The position numbers were made by a program, and so were the translations under genes. A stretch of DNA of 64,000 nt. Origin: Streptomyces neyagawaensis (GTDB lineage Bacteria; Actinomycetota; Actinomycetes; Streptomycetales; Streptomycetaceae). Shown in pieces: positions 26,590 through 34,347 of the stretch; the first letter of the stretch is position 1, and every line of letters starts with the position of its first letter. Where the stretch lies: the NCBI RefSeq assembly GCF_023516595.1, contig NZ_JAMGBG010000013.1, positions 1 to 64,000 on the forward strand. The letters run 5' to 3'. The notes under the pieces were generated by a model. It worked only from the letters and a program-made list of their open reading frames with translations. It searched no databases and was not told where the DNA came from.

Positions 26590-26874
26590 TTACTTGCCGC
26601 TCTTCTGCCGCTCCTGCCGACGGGCCTCGAAGGGCCGCTCACGGCGGTAGCGGCGCTCCCACTTCGCCTGCTGGTCACGGCGCTCGCGGTAGGCCCGGTA
26701 GGAGGCGGGCTGTGCTCCGCCGCTCGACGACGGCGACGACGTCGCCGAGCCACCGCGGGTGCGGCCGTGGCGGATGTACAGGTAGAGCAGCCCGACCGCG
26801 GCGAGCCAGAACAGTTCGTTCGAGAAACCGAGGACGACCAGGACCGCGGTCGCCGAAAGGATCAAGGTGCCCAT
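26590..26874 (-). CDS. small membrane protein, 94 residues
   Basis: Two hydrophobic helices at the N-terminus (TLILSATAVLVVLGF and LFWLAAVGLLYLYI) are followed by a Ser-rich linker and a very basic tail (YRAYRERRDQQAKWERRYRR). AAGGAGG lies 7 bases before ATG 26874. It is conserved-looking in codon use and composition, but I know no function. It converges on the pspAB remnant with a 20-base gap, so it was not damaged by the deletion there. Confidence 0.8.
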   Translation of the reverse strand: MGTLILSATAVLVVLGFSNELFWLAAVGLLYLYIRHGRTRGGSATSSPSSSGGAQPASYRAYRERRDQQAKWERRYRRERPFEARRQERQKSGK

Positions 26875-26995
26875 GGCGGGCCTCCTTGGGTGTGCGTGGG
26901 TGGTGGCAGCGATGCCCGTCCCGCACCGTCCGGTGCCGGACGCTCGGCTGCGCCCGTCCAGGATGCTGGGCGGGCAGATCCGCCCGCATCCGAAT

Positions 26996-27175
26996 ATCAG
27001 GGGCGGTGGGGTGTGCGGACGCCTTCTGAGGGGTCCTGACGCCCGGACGCGGTGACGCGGTGGGCGTGCGGACGCCTTCCGAGGGGTCCGGACGCGGTGA
27101 CGCGGTGGGGTGTGCGGACGCCTTCCGAGGGGTCCGGACGCGGTGGGGCGTGCGGACGCCTTCCGAGGGGTGGTT
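26996..27175. repeat. tandem repeat, about four units of roughly 45 bp
   Basis: Units read GTGCGGACGCCTTCCGAGGG then GTCCGGACGCGGTGACGCGG, with the last unit shortened. It fills most of the 363-bp gap between the divergent small membrane gene and the winged-helix gene. No gene is seen inside. Confidence 0.8.
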
Positions 27176-27237
27176 GTCAGTGGTGTCCGGGAGGATTGGG
27201 CGGACGGGACGACTGAGGTTCGGGTGGAGGCGGCGGC

Positions 27238-28422
27238 ATGGGGGAAGCACGGCGGTATGTCGGAGTGGCCGAGCGGCGGGCGCGGCTCGGGGCGGGGCAG
27301 CGATTGGCCGGATCCATGCGGGCGAAGGGACCGGAGGAGGTCGCCGACTCACTGGTGGCGCTGCACGGCTCGGACCCGGCGACGGTGTACCTCGCGGTGG
27401 GCGCGCGGCTCGCCGAGCCGGCGCGGACGGTGGCCGAGACCGAGCGGGCGCTGTACACGGACCGGACCCTCGTGCGGATGCACGGCATGCGGCACACCGT
27501 GTTCGTGTTCCCCGCCGGTCTGACCGCCGTGGTGCACGCCTCGACCGGCATCAGGGTCGCCGCGAGGGAACGGGCCGCGCTGTTGCAGGACATGGCGGCG
27601 GCCGGGGCCCCGGACGCGGCCTGGCTGAAAGAGGTCGAGGAGTCGGCGCTCACCGCGCTGGCCCGGCGCGGGCAGGCGACGGCGGCGGAACTGGCCGAGG
27701 ACGAGCCCCGGTTGAGGGAACGGTTCGTGTACGCGGCCGGCAAGCCGTACGAGGGGATGCACACCGTCTCGACGCGGCTGCTGAGGGTACTGGGCGTGGA
27801 GGGCCGGGTGGTGCGGGGCCGGCCGCTCGGTTCGTGGACGTCGAGCCAGTTCCGCTGGGCCGTGGCCCCCGCGCACCCCGAGCTGGATGTGGCGGAGGCT
27901 CAGGCCGCGCTCCTCGGGCGATGGCTGGCGGCGTGCGGTCCGGCGACCGAGGCCGACCTGAAGTGGTGGACGGGCTGGCGGGTCACCGAAGTCCGCCGGG
28001 CGCTCACGGCGATCGGGGCGCGGGCCGTGACGCTGGACGAGGGCACGGGGTACGTGGTCGCCGGGGACGAGGAGCCGGTCGCCGCCCCGTCCGAGCCGTG
28101 GGCCGCCTTGCTGCCGGCCCTCGACCCGACCGCGATGGGCTGGCGGGAACGGGACTGGTATCTGGCGCCGGAACTGCTCCCCGCCCTGTTCGACCGCAGC
28201 GGCAACGTGGGTCCGACGGTGTGGTGGAACGGCCGCGTGGTCGGCGGCTGGGCCCAGCGGGCGGACGGCGAGATCGTGTGGCGCCTGCTCACGACGGAAG
28301 GGATCGGTACGGAGGCTCGCGGGGCGATCGCCGAGGAGGCCGAGCGGTTGCGGGCGTGGGTGGGCGAGACACGGGTCACGCCGCGCTTTCGGACGCCGCT
28401 GGAGAAGGAGTTGGGCGCCTGA
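27238..28422 (+). CDS. winged-helix protein of the AlkZ/YcaQ DNA glycosylase superfamily
   Basis: 394 residues. It has the HTH_42 architecture: three winged-helix regions with LRVLGVEGRVVRGR, and the signature segment ALHGSDPATVYLAVGARL near residue 42 followed by RTLVRMHGMRHTVFVFP. In AlkZ the segment reads Q-x-Q; here the matching positions are H-x-S, followed by Asp. The function may therefore differ from interstrand-crosslink unhooking. ATG 27238 lies 8 bases after GGAGG. A tandem repeat lies immediately upstream. Confidence 0.82.
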   Translation: MGEARRYVGVAERRARLGAGQRLAGSMRAKGPEEVADSLVALHGSDPATVYLAVGARLAEPARTVAETERALYTDRTLVRMHGMRHTVFVFPAGLTAVVHASTGIRVAARERAALLQDMAAAGAPDAAWLKEVEESALTALARRGQATAAELAEDEPRLRERFVYAAGKPYEGMHTVSTRLLRVLGVEGRVVRGRPLGSWTSSQFRWAVAPAHPELDVAEAQAALLGRWLAACGPATEADLKWWTGWRVTEVRRALTAIGARAVTLDEGTGYVVAGDEEPVAAPSEPWAALLPALDPTAMGWRERDWYLAPELLPALFDRSGNVGPTVWWNGRVVGGWAQRADGEIVWRLLTTEGIGTEARGAIAEEAERLRAWVGETRVTPRFRTPLEKELGA

Positions 28423-28429
28423 TGACTCG

Positions 28430-28500
28430 GGGGCGCGGGGCGTGACACATGCGGCTCCGCCGCGTGGGCGCGACCAGCCCCCACCGGCCCGCACCCGGCA
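28430..28500. repeat. right-end relic of the dispersed element
   Basis: Only the alternative right end is present: GGGGCGCGGGG, then GTGACACATGCGGCTCCGCCG and GCGCGACCAGCCCCCACC. It is nearly identical to 2282-2330 but has no left arm, and it begins within 10 bases of the winged-helix gene's stop codon. Confidence 0.7.
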
Positions 28501-28565
28501 AACCCACCCAAACACTCACGGTGGTGCCGGGCGCCCCAACAGAAGCGGCACCCGGCACCCCCGGC

Positions 28566-29213
28566 TCACTTGGGCGCGCACTCCTTCCACGCCAAGTGGT
28601 AGATCGTGCTGATGTCCCCGTCCGTCGAGTCCATCGTCATGAAGCTCGTGCTGCTCGCCGGCGACGAACCCCGGTTGACGCGCAGCTCCGTGTTGATGTT
28701 GAAGTTGCGTTCGACACCGCACGGCGCCCACACCAGCTGCGCCCAGTCGGTCTCGTCCGTGGCCTGCCAGTTGTCCTCGTACGGGCCGTTGAAGCCGTGG
28801 GTGCGGGAGGCCGTGTCCGGGGAGCCCTGGAAGTAGTACGAGGCCTTCTGCGTGCCGTTGGCGCCACGCTGGAGTGAGGCGAAGCCTCGGTAGTCGACGC
28901 TCGCGATGGCGTACGTGAAGCCGCCCGGCACATGAACTCTCAGGTTGAGCTGGCAGTTCTTGCGGAACGCCGTGGAGGGCGCGCCCCCGCCGACCTGGGC
29001 GAGGTACTCGCTGTAGGTCACGGTGAACGCGGTGTTGTCCGGGGAGACGGCGACCGCCGTCGTGCCCTGGGGACAGCCGGAGCCGTTCACCGTGGCGACC
29101 TTGATGATGATCTTGTCCGGCGGCGGGTTGTCGAAGGGATCCGTCGCGTGCGCGGGAAGCGCTCCGGCGAACAGGGCGGCCACTGCGCCACCCAGGAGGA
29201 GACCACGAACCAT
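28566..29213 (-). CDS. secreted DUF4360 protein
   Basis: 215 residues. A signal peptide (MVRGLLLGGAVAALFAGALPAHA) is followed by the mature DUF4360 domain: VATVNGSGCPQGTTAVAVSP near the start, FRKNCQLNLRVHVPGGFTYAI, and a C-terminal half with ERNFNINTELRVN. Four Cys residues could form disulfides. ATG 29213 has GGGAGAA upstream; ATG 29225 is an alternative. DUF4360 proteins are small exported proteins of unknown role in actinobacteria and fungi. Confidence 0.88.
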   Translation of the reverse strand: MVRGLLLGGAVAALFAGALPAHATDPFDNPPPDKIIIKVATVNGSGCPQGTTAVAVSPDNTAFTVTYSEYLAQVGGGAPSTAFRKNCQLNLRVHVPGGFTYAIASVDYRGFASLQRGANGTQKASYYFQGSPDTASRTHGFNGPYEDNWQATDETDWAQLVWAPCGVERNFNINTELRVNRGSSPASSTSFMTMDSTDGDISTIYHLAWKECAPK

Positions 29214-29338
29214 GGGGGGTTCTCCCATCATAGGCATGCACATGTCGATAGACATGCACGACGTCCCCGCATACCTGTGAAAGAGCTGTGAAGGCTGCGG
29301 GGCGACCGCATCGTATGGACCCCTGGCGGGCACGGCTA

Positions 29339-29382
29339 GGGCGATCTCCGGCCAACCCTGACGGCCGGAGATCGCCCTCTTT
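29339..29382 (+). terminator. strong intrinsic terminator with no obvious gene before it
   Basis: Perfect 15-bp stem GGGCGATCTCCGGCC/GGCCGGAGATCGCCC, 9-base loop, then TCTTTTCC on the plus strand. The nearest upstream plus-strand gene ends at 28422, with a minus-strand gene in between. It may end a small RNA made from the 29214-29338 stretch, or end the minus-strand gene at 29518 without a U-tract. Confidence 0.75.
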
Positions 29383-29517
29383 TCCTTCGGTCCCCGCTCC
29401 CACACCGCCGACGCGCCGGCATCCCGGGACATCCCCGGCGACGCACGACCCCGACGCACCGGCGCCGCCCACCCCGAAGGGCGGACGGCACCGGAAGGCC
29501 GGGTCAGCGGGCCGACG

Positions 29518-29832
29518 TCAGCGGCAGTACCGCATCAGCGCCCGGACCATGTGGCACGTGGTGTCCGACGGCGGGTGCACACCGATCACCTCGGCGGTGG
29601 TCCGGATCGTCTCGTTGCGCGCCTGGTTCGGCATGTAGACACCGGAGTCCAGCAGGGCGATGGCCAGACGCATCGCCTTCAGACGCCGGTTGTGCGTGAT
29701 GTACCACTCCCGCGGACGGCCCGGCGGCAGCGAGTGCTTCACGACGGGCTCGTACGGCAGGTCGAGCAGGACGGGATGCTTGACGGTTGACTGGGTGGGC
29801 AGCGGCTTCGACTTCAGTGCGGCAGCGGGCAC
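29518..29832 (-). CDS. conserved hypothetical protein, about 104 residues
   Basis: A basic soluble protein: LPYEPVVKHSLPPGRPREWY, THNRRLKAMRLAIALLDSGVY, then a helical end with HMVRALMRYCR. The ribosome site decides the start: on this strand the sequence is AGGAGG-ATGTCC-GTG, so the ATG at 29838 has zero spacing while GTG 29832 has the normal 6 bases. I know no function. Three Met-rich helical pairs and lack of a signal suggest a cytoplasmic DNA- or RNA-associated role, but that is a guess. Confidence 0.72.
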   Translation of the reverse strand: MPAAALKSKPLPTQSTVKHPVLLDLPYEPVVKHSLPPGRPREWYITHNRRLKAMRLAIALLDSGVYMPNQARNETIRTTAEVIGVHPPSDTTCHMVRALMRYCR

Positions 29833-30036
29833 GGACATCCTCCTGTCGCGGTCTGGGCGCCGCCGGAAATCCCCCGTCGGCAACCCTCGAACACTGCTTC
29901 TATTTTACTACCGCCCACTGACAATCGCCCCTGGCCAGAAGGCATTTGAGCGGTTCTGTGACAGGGGTGGAACACGGGTTTTCGGGAGCCTCGGGACGCC
30001 TCCGGCGGGCCGGGAGCGGTTGGCTACGGTGGGGCC

Positions 30037-30396
30037 ATGGAGATCTGGATCAACCCGGCCTGTTCCAAGTGCCGCAGCGCCATCAGCCTGCTCGACGCGG
30101 AGGGTGCCGACTACACCGTCCGCCGTTATCTGGAGGACGTCCCGAGCAAGGACGAGATCCGTGAGGTCCTCGACCGGCTCGGGCTCGAACCATGGGACAT
30201 CACCCGCACCCAGGAGGCCGCGGCGAAGGAGCTCGGCCTCAAGGAGTGGGCGCGGGACGCCGCCACGCGCGACCGGTGGATCGCGGCCCTCGCCGAGCAC
30301 CCGAAGCTGATCCAGCGGCCCATCATCACCGCGGAAGACGGTACGGCGGTGGTGGCCCGTACGGAGGAGGCCGTACGGGACGCGCTGTCGCGGTAG
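30037..30396 (+). CDS. ArsC/Spx-family thioredoxin-fold protein
   Basis: 119 residues, the usual length. It starts MEIWINPACSKCRSAISLL with the redox CSKC motif at residues 9-12 and continues RRYLEDVPSKDEIREVL. It ends with the family's RPIITAEDGTAVVAR, where the Arg is the ArsC anion-binding residue equivalent. It may be a glutaredoxin-linked arsenate reductase, but many members (YffB, ArsC-like) have no proven arsenate activity. No ars genes are nearby, so a general thiol role is equally possible. Confidence 0.85.
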   Translation: MEIWINPACSKCRSAISLLDAEGADYTVRRYLEDVPSKDEIREVLDRLGLEPWDITRTQEAAAKELGLKEWARDAATRDRWIAALAEHPKLIQRPIITAEDGTAVVARTEEAVRDALSR

Positions 30397-30478
30397 GCGC
30401 GCCCTCGGCCACCCCCGCCGACCGACGCCGGTGCCGCCCGCCGAGCACCCTCGACCACCCCGACTCATGTGTGACGCA

Positions 30479-30514
30479 GGTTACTTCGGAGACTGCCGTA
30501 ACCGTTGAGTAACC
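30479..30514 (+). promoter_or_regulatory. GTAACC repeats before the secreted-protein gene
   Basis: Two direct GTAACC copies at 30498 and 30509 are spaced 11 bp, and an inverted copy GGTTAC lies at 30479. They sit 57-92 bp before the ATG at 30571. The 11-bp spacing fits an OmpR-family dimer such as MtrA. Confidence 0.45.
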
Positions 30515-30570
30515 TCGTTCGGTATCTCGTACATAGCGGCGTACGCTCCCCTACCTCTCAGGAGGCGCGA

Positions 30571-31308
30571 ATGTCGCGCAGGAGAACTCTCAGTACGAAG
30601 AAGAAGATCGCGCTGTTCGTCAGTGCGGCGGCGGTGGCGGGTGGCGGGGCCTTCACCATGGCGGCCACCTCGAACGCGGCGCAGACCGCGGCGGATTCCA
30701 GCGTCTGTCAGGGTCTCGCCACCGCGCTCGGCAACAACCAGAAGTTCATCGACGGTCAGCGGGCCGCCCCGGACGCGCAGTCCGAGGCGCGGATCGCCAA
30801 CCGCGAGGCCGTCATCAAGCAGATCAAGGTGCAGCAGGAAGCGTCCGGTTGCGTCGTCGGGGAGTCGGCTCAGGGCTCCCAGGCGGCACAGCCCGCGCAG
30901 CCCGGCGGCGCGGAGACCGGGGGGTCGGCTCAGGGCCCCCAGGGCGACGAGGCCGCCGGGAACGCGGGCGGCGCCGGGAACGCGGGCGACGGAGGCGCTG
31001 ACAACGCAGGTGGCGACGGCGGTGCCGGGAACGCGGGTGGCGACGGCGGTGCCGGGGGCGGCCAGCAGGTCTGCAACGGGTCCACCGTCACGCTCTCCGG
31101 TGAGGGCGGCGCCCCGGCCGCGTCCAGCAACCAGTTCCCGGCCGGGACGAAGCTGAAGGTGACCAACCTGGACAACAACAAGTCCACGACCGTGGAGGTC
31201 ACCTCGGTCTCCGGCAGCTGTGTCCTGTTGAACAACTCCGCGTTCGAGGAGGTCCGGGAACCCGGCAAGTTCCTGATCCGCCGGGCGCTGATCGAGAAGG
31301 TCGGCTAG
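30571..31308 (+). CDS. secreted protein with Gly/Ala/Asn-rich linker and beta-barrel-like C-terminus
   Basis: 245 residues. A signal peptide (LSTKKKIALFVSAAAVAGGG to NAAQ) is followed by a helical region (ATALGNNQKFIDGQRA, RIANREAVIKQIKVQQ), then a low-complexity linker of GNAGG/GDGGA repeats (about 118-165). The C-terminal domain (VCNGSTVTLSGEGG, FPAGTKLKVTNLDNNKS, LLNNSAFEEV) resembles a double-psi beta-barrel of RlpA/expansin type. AGGAGG precedes ATG 30571. The N-terminal helical segment recalls that of the DUF1996 protein at 36380. A cell-wall role is inferred, not shown. Confidence 0.8.
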   Translation: MSRRRTLSTKKKIALFVSAAAVAGGGAFTMAATSNAAQTAADSSVCQGLATALGNNQKFIDGQRAAPDAQSEARIANREAVIKQIKVQQEASGCVVGESAQGSQAAQPAQPGGAETGGSAQGPQGDEAAGNAGGAGNAGDGGADNAGGDGGAGNAGGDGGAGGGQQVCNGSTVTLSGEGGAPAASSNQFPAGTKLKVTNLDNNKSTTVEVTSVSGSCVLLNNSAFEEVREPGKFLIRRALIEKVG

Positions 31309-31745
31309 AACGACGGTCGCCGGCCCCGCTGTTCCCGCCGGGGGGCGGCGGGGCCGGCCCGTCGTGGGTCCCGCCGAGCCGGGTCGGGGGTCGGCCGCCG
31401 TACGGAGGGGGTGGCCGCCTCGCGACACCGGTTCGAGCCTGGTTCGCACCGTGCCCGATTCGCGAACCGGAACGGGATGCATCCGCCCGACGTCCGTATG
31501 CCGCTCGATCGGGTGGAGCGGCTCGGACCGGCCGGCGGATGCGGGACAACCACGACCGGCGGCGGGTGTTCGTCGAGGGCCACGAGCGCGTGATCGAGCC
31601 GGGATGGGGCCCGAGTGCCACCGTGACCCGCCGGTCAACCTCTTCGCATACGGCTCGGGGCGCGGTCGATACATAACTGGTGCGAACACCCTACGAGAAC
31701 GCCGTCGGCGCTCCGGGGGCGTGAGTCGCACCACAGCGACGCCCG
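31309..31745. other. 437-bp stretch upstream of glnII without a recognised gene
   Basis: Short open frames exist on both strands but have no ribosome site or known motif. At 31673-31688 the sequence ATAAC-n6-GAACA resembles a degenerate GlnR half-box. Promoter elements of glnII are probably near 31670-31790. Confidence 0.4.
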
Positions 31746-31783
31746 GTAACACGGGGTTCACATGCGAGCAATGATCGGGAAAT
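31746..31783 (+). promoter_or_regulatory. candidate GlnR double box in the glnII promoter
   Basis: Half-sites at exact 11-bp steps: GTAAC, TTCAC, GCAAT, GAAAT. The first and last match the GlnR consensus well; the middle ones are weak. It lies about 100 bp before the glnII start. GlnR control of glnII is established in Streptomyces coelicolor. Confidence 0.5.
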
Positions 31784-31884
31784 CGCCTGTTGGCAGGCTG
31801 CCCGGCATCAGCGCGGCGTTTCAGTGCCGCAGCGCCGCAGCACCCGCACATGCGCCTAGTGACCCACCCCGAAGGATGTGTCCC

Positions 31885-32916
31885 GTGACCTTCAAGGCTG
31901 AGTACATCTGGATCGACGGCACCGAGCCGACGGCCAAGCTCCGCTCCAAGACCAAGATCATCGCGGGTGAGCCCGCCGGTCTGGACGCGCTGCCGATCTG
32001 GGGTTTCGACGGGTCCTCCACGAACCAGGCCGAGGGCCACTCCTCGGACCGTGTGCTCAAGCCGGTCTTCACCTGCCCCGACCCGATCCGCGGCGGCGAC
32101 GACATCCTCGTCCTGTGCGAGGTCCTGAACATCGACTTCACCCCGCACGAGTCCAACACCCGTGCCGCGCTGCGTGAGGTCGCCGAGAAGTTCGCCTCGC
32201 AGGAGCCGATCTTCGGTATCGAGCAGGAGTACACCTTCTTCCAGGACGGCTACCCGCTCGGCTTCCCCAAGGGCGGCTTCCCGGCCCCGCAGGGCGGCTA
32301 CTACTGCGGTGTCGGCGCCGACGAGATCTTCGGCCGTGAGGTCGTCGAGGCGCACCTGGAGAACTGCCTGGAGGCGGGTCTGGGTCTGTCCGGCATCAAC
32401 GCCGAGGTCATGCCCGGCCAGTGGGAGTTCCAGGTCGGCCCGCTCTCCCCGCTCGAGGTCTCGGACCAGCTGTGGGTGGCCCGCTGGCTGCTCTACCGCA
32501 CCGCCGAGGACTTCGGTGTCTCCGCCACCCTCGACCCCAAGCCGGTCAAGGGCGACTGGAACGGCGCCGGCGCGCACACCAACTTCTCCACCAAGGCGAT
32601 GCGCGAGGGCTACGACGCGATCATCACCGCGTGCGAGTCGCTCGGTGAGGGCTCGAAGCCGCTCGACCACGTCAAGAACTACGGCGCCGGCATCGACGAC
32701 CGCCTGACCGGTCTGCACGAGACCGCCCCGTGGAACGAGTACTCCTACGGTGTCTCCAACCGTGGCGCCTCGGTCCGTATCCCGTGGCAGGTCGAGAAGG
32801 ACGGCAAGGGCTACATCGAGGACCGCCGCCCGAACGCCAACGTCGACCCGTACATCGTGACGCGGCTCATCGTCGACACCTGCTGCTCGGCGCTGGAGAA
32901 GGCCGGCCAGGTCTGA
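31885..32916 (+). CDS. glnII: glutamine synthetase, type II (eukaryote-like)
   Basis: 343 residues, normal for GSII. Motifs are WGFDGSSTNQAEGHSSD near residue 39, FGIEQEYTFFQ, NAEVMPGQWEFQVGP, the ATP-binding KPVKGDWNGAGAHTNFSTK and the Arg-containing GVSNRGASVRIP. It has no adenylylation Tyr loop, so GlnE should not act on it. GTG 31885 is chosen because GAAGGA lies 8 bases upstream; the longer frame from 31762 would include the GlnR-like region. GSII is heat-labile and induced under nitrogen limitation in Streptomyces. A UUCG-loop terminator follows. Confidence 0.97.
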   Translation: MTFKAEYIWIDGTEPTAKLRSKTKIIAGEPAGLDALPIWGFDGSSTNQAEGHSSDRVLKPVFTCPDPIRGGDDILVLCEVLNIDFTPHESNTRAALREVAEKFASQEPIFGIEQEYTFFQDGYPLGFPKGGFPAPQGGYYCGVGADEIFGREVVEAHLENCLEAGLGLSGINAEVMPGQWEFQVGPLSPLEVSDQLWVARWLLYRTAEDFGVSATLDPKPVKGDWNGAGAHTNFSTKAMREGYDAIITACESLGEGSKPLDHVKNYGAGIDDRLTGLHETAPWNEYSYGVSNRGASVRIPWQVEKDGKGYIEDRRPNANVDPYIVTRLIVDTCCSALEKAGQV

Positions 32917-32941
32917 TCGGCCGCGCCCCGCGCGAAGCGTC

Positions 32942-32979
32942 CCGGAGGGCGTCCACCGTTCGCGGTGGGCGCCCTCCGG
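32942..32979 (+). terminator. terminator after glnII
   Basis: CCGGAGGGCG and CCACCG pair with CGGTGG and CGCCCTCCGG around a TTCG tetraloop, with a single T-G wobble. It begins 26 bases after the stop. Confidence 0.8.
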
Positions 32980-33010
32980 CGTTGTCGGTGGGGCGTGCGA
33001 GGGTGAGCGC

Positions 33011-34015
33011 ATGACGATCGACGGGGGCGGCACGGCCGCGGACGGCCTGGACACGCACAACCTGGTCGCGGGCGGCCTGGCAAAGCACAGCCTGGCCTCG
33101 GACGGCCTGGCCATCAAGGTGAAGACGGAGAACTGGCAGGAGCACGCCCGGATCACGGCCGGGGGGCTGCGGGAGCTGGTGGACCGGATCGGCGGCGAGG
33201 GCGACCGGTTCCTGGTCGTGCAGCGGATCCCTGACGTGCCGGACGTCTTCGTCCAGGTGTGGCACGAGCACGGCAGTGGGGAGTACCAACTGGAGCACCG
33301 GGAGGGCCGCGACCGGTTCTTCGGGACGGTACTCACCGACCGGGAGCGGGTCGCCGAGGCGATGACCGGCTGGGCGCGGCGGGCGGACGGCTGGGACAGC
33401 GGCATCGACTGGACCCCGCTCGACCACGACCCGCCCGCGGACGTGCCGGAACTCCCGGACGCGGTACGGGAACAGGTCGAGGAGCGGGTGCGGGAGCTGC
33501 TGGCCTGCGGGTACGACGACCGGGCGCGGCTCACCGAGGCCGCCGAGGACTATCTGGTCGACGGCGACGACCGGCCCGTCTCCCCCGCGCAGGCCCGCCG
33601 GCTCGTGGACCGGCTGTGGACGGAGCGACTCGCGGAGCAGGAGACCTGGGAGGGCACCACCGACCCCGAGCGGCTCACCCGCGCGTTCACGGCGCTTCGA
33701 GCCGCCGGGATCACCGCCCGGGAGAACTTCACCTGCTGCCGCACCTGCGGCATCGGCGAGATAGGCGGCGAGAGCGCCGACAGCGACCGGGGCTTCGTGT
33801 TCTTCCACTCCCAGTGCACCGAGGGCGCGGCCGCCGGACACGGACTGATGCTGCTGTACGGCGGTTTCGACGGGTCGGCCGCCACGACGACGTCCGTCGG
33901 GCACGAGGTCGTGGCGGCCCTCGCGGCCGAGGGACTGTCCACCCAGTGGGACGAAGATCCCTCCAAGGCCATCACCGTCACTCCCCTGGACTGGCGGAAA
34001 CGCCTGGTGGGATGA
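33011..34015 (+). CDS. DUF6891 domain protein
   Basis: 334 residues, soluble, acidic. The N-terminal 110 residues (IKVKTENWQEHARITAGGL, FLVVQRIPDVPDVFVQVWH) form one unit. The C-terminal part holds the DUF6891 features: a helical stretch RLTRAFTALRAAGITARENF, the Cys cluster CCRTCGIGEIG that could bind metal, FVFFHSQCTEGAA, LMLLYGGFDGSAA and a closing TPLDWRKRL. No catalytic role is known. It lies alone between glnII and a regulator, in the same direction. Confidence 0.78.
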   Translation: MTIDGGGTAADGLDTHNLVAGGLAKHSLASDGLAIKVKTENWQEHARITAGGLRELVDRIGGEGDRFLVVQRIPDVPDVFVQVWHEHGSGEYQLEHREGRDRFFGTVLTDRERVAEAMTGWARRADGWDSGIDWTPLDHDPPADVPELPDAVREQVEERVRELLACGYDDRARLTEAAEDYLVDGDDRPVSPAQARRLVDRLWTERLAEQETWEGTTDPERLTRAFTALRAAGITARENFTCCRTCGIGEIGGESADSDRGFVFFHSQCTEGAAAGHGLMLLYGGFDGSAATTTSVGHEVVAALAAEGLSTQWDEDPSKAITVTPLDWRKRLVG

Positions 34016-34104
34016 GGTGCTGACCGATCCGGGCGGTTTTCGGGAGGCGTCCGAGGAGTGAGAGCGGGGTCCTCTCGCGGGGCGGTGTCTGCTTCAATGG
34101 AGCC

Positions 34105-34227
34105 ATGGCCAGCTTCCAGAACAGTCGCGCGACGGGTCGCCATGACCTCGAGCCCTTCTGGCCTTCCCGTCAGCACCACGACTTCGACCGGGTGTGTTGC
34201 CGCGCGATGAACGCGCCGGCCCTCTAA
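34105..34227 (+). CDS. possible 40-codon leader peptide with adjacent Cys codons
   Basis: MASFQNSRATGRHDLEPFWP, then a C-terminal part with HHDFDRVCCRAMNAPAL. The TGT-TGC Cys pair lies eight codons before the stop. Actinobacterial Cys-responsive leader ORFs end in a similar HxDLxRVxxxxCR-type sequence, so this may be an attenuation peptide. A strong hairpin (34272-34307) sits between it and the regulator gene at 34348. A short ribosome-like GGAG precedes the ATG (34099-34102), but the spacing is only 2 bases. Too short and unusual to be sure. Confidence 0.45.
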   Translation: MASFQNSRATGRHDLEPFWPSRQHHDFDRVCCRAMNAPAL

Positions 34228-34271
34228 AGCCGTACACCCCGGCCTTCGGTCGGCGCGACACGACGTACGTC

Positions 34272-34307
34272 CCTCGGCGGAGCCGACCACGAACTCGGTC
34301 GCCGAGG
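34272..34307 (+). promoter_or_regulatory. attenuator-like hairpin before the winged-helix regulator
   Basis: Outer stem CCTCGGCG/CGCCGAGG is perfect; an inner CCGA/TCGG stem extends it. It is followed by TTTCCC and lies 40 bp before ATG 34348, downstream of the small Cys-codon ORF. It could be a terminator or an anti-Shine-Dalgarno structure. Confidence 0.5.
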
Positions 34308-34347
34308 TTTCCCGGACGAACCTCTCGCGCGAAAGAGCTGACCTCTC

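Noticed and set aside
26996..27175. Possible CRISPR array
   Set aside because: The units are contiguous tandem repeats without spacers, and no cas gene is near.
31364..31774. 136-codon frame upstream of glnII
   Set aside because: No ribosome site, low-complexity Arg/Pro content, and it overlaps the putative GlnR region.
30481..33534. 1017-codon minus-strand frame across glnII
   Set aside because: Antisense to clear genes; Val/Leu/Arg/Gly composition only.
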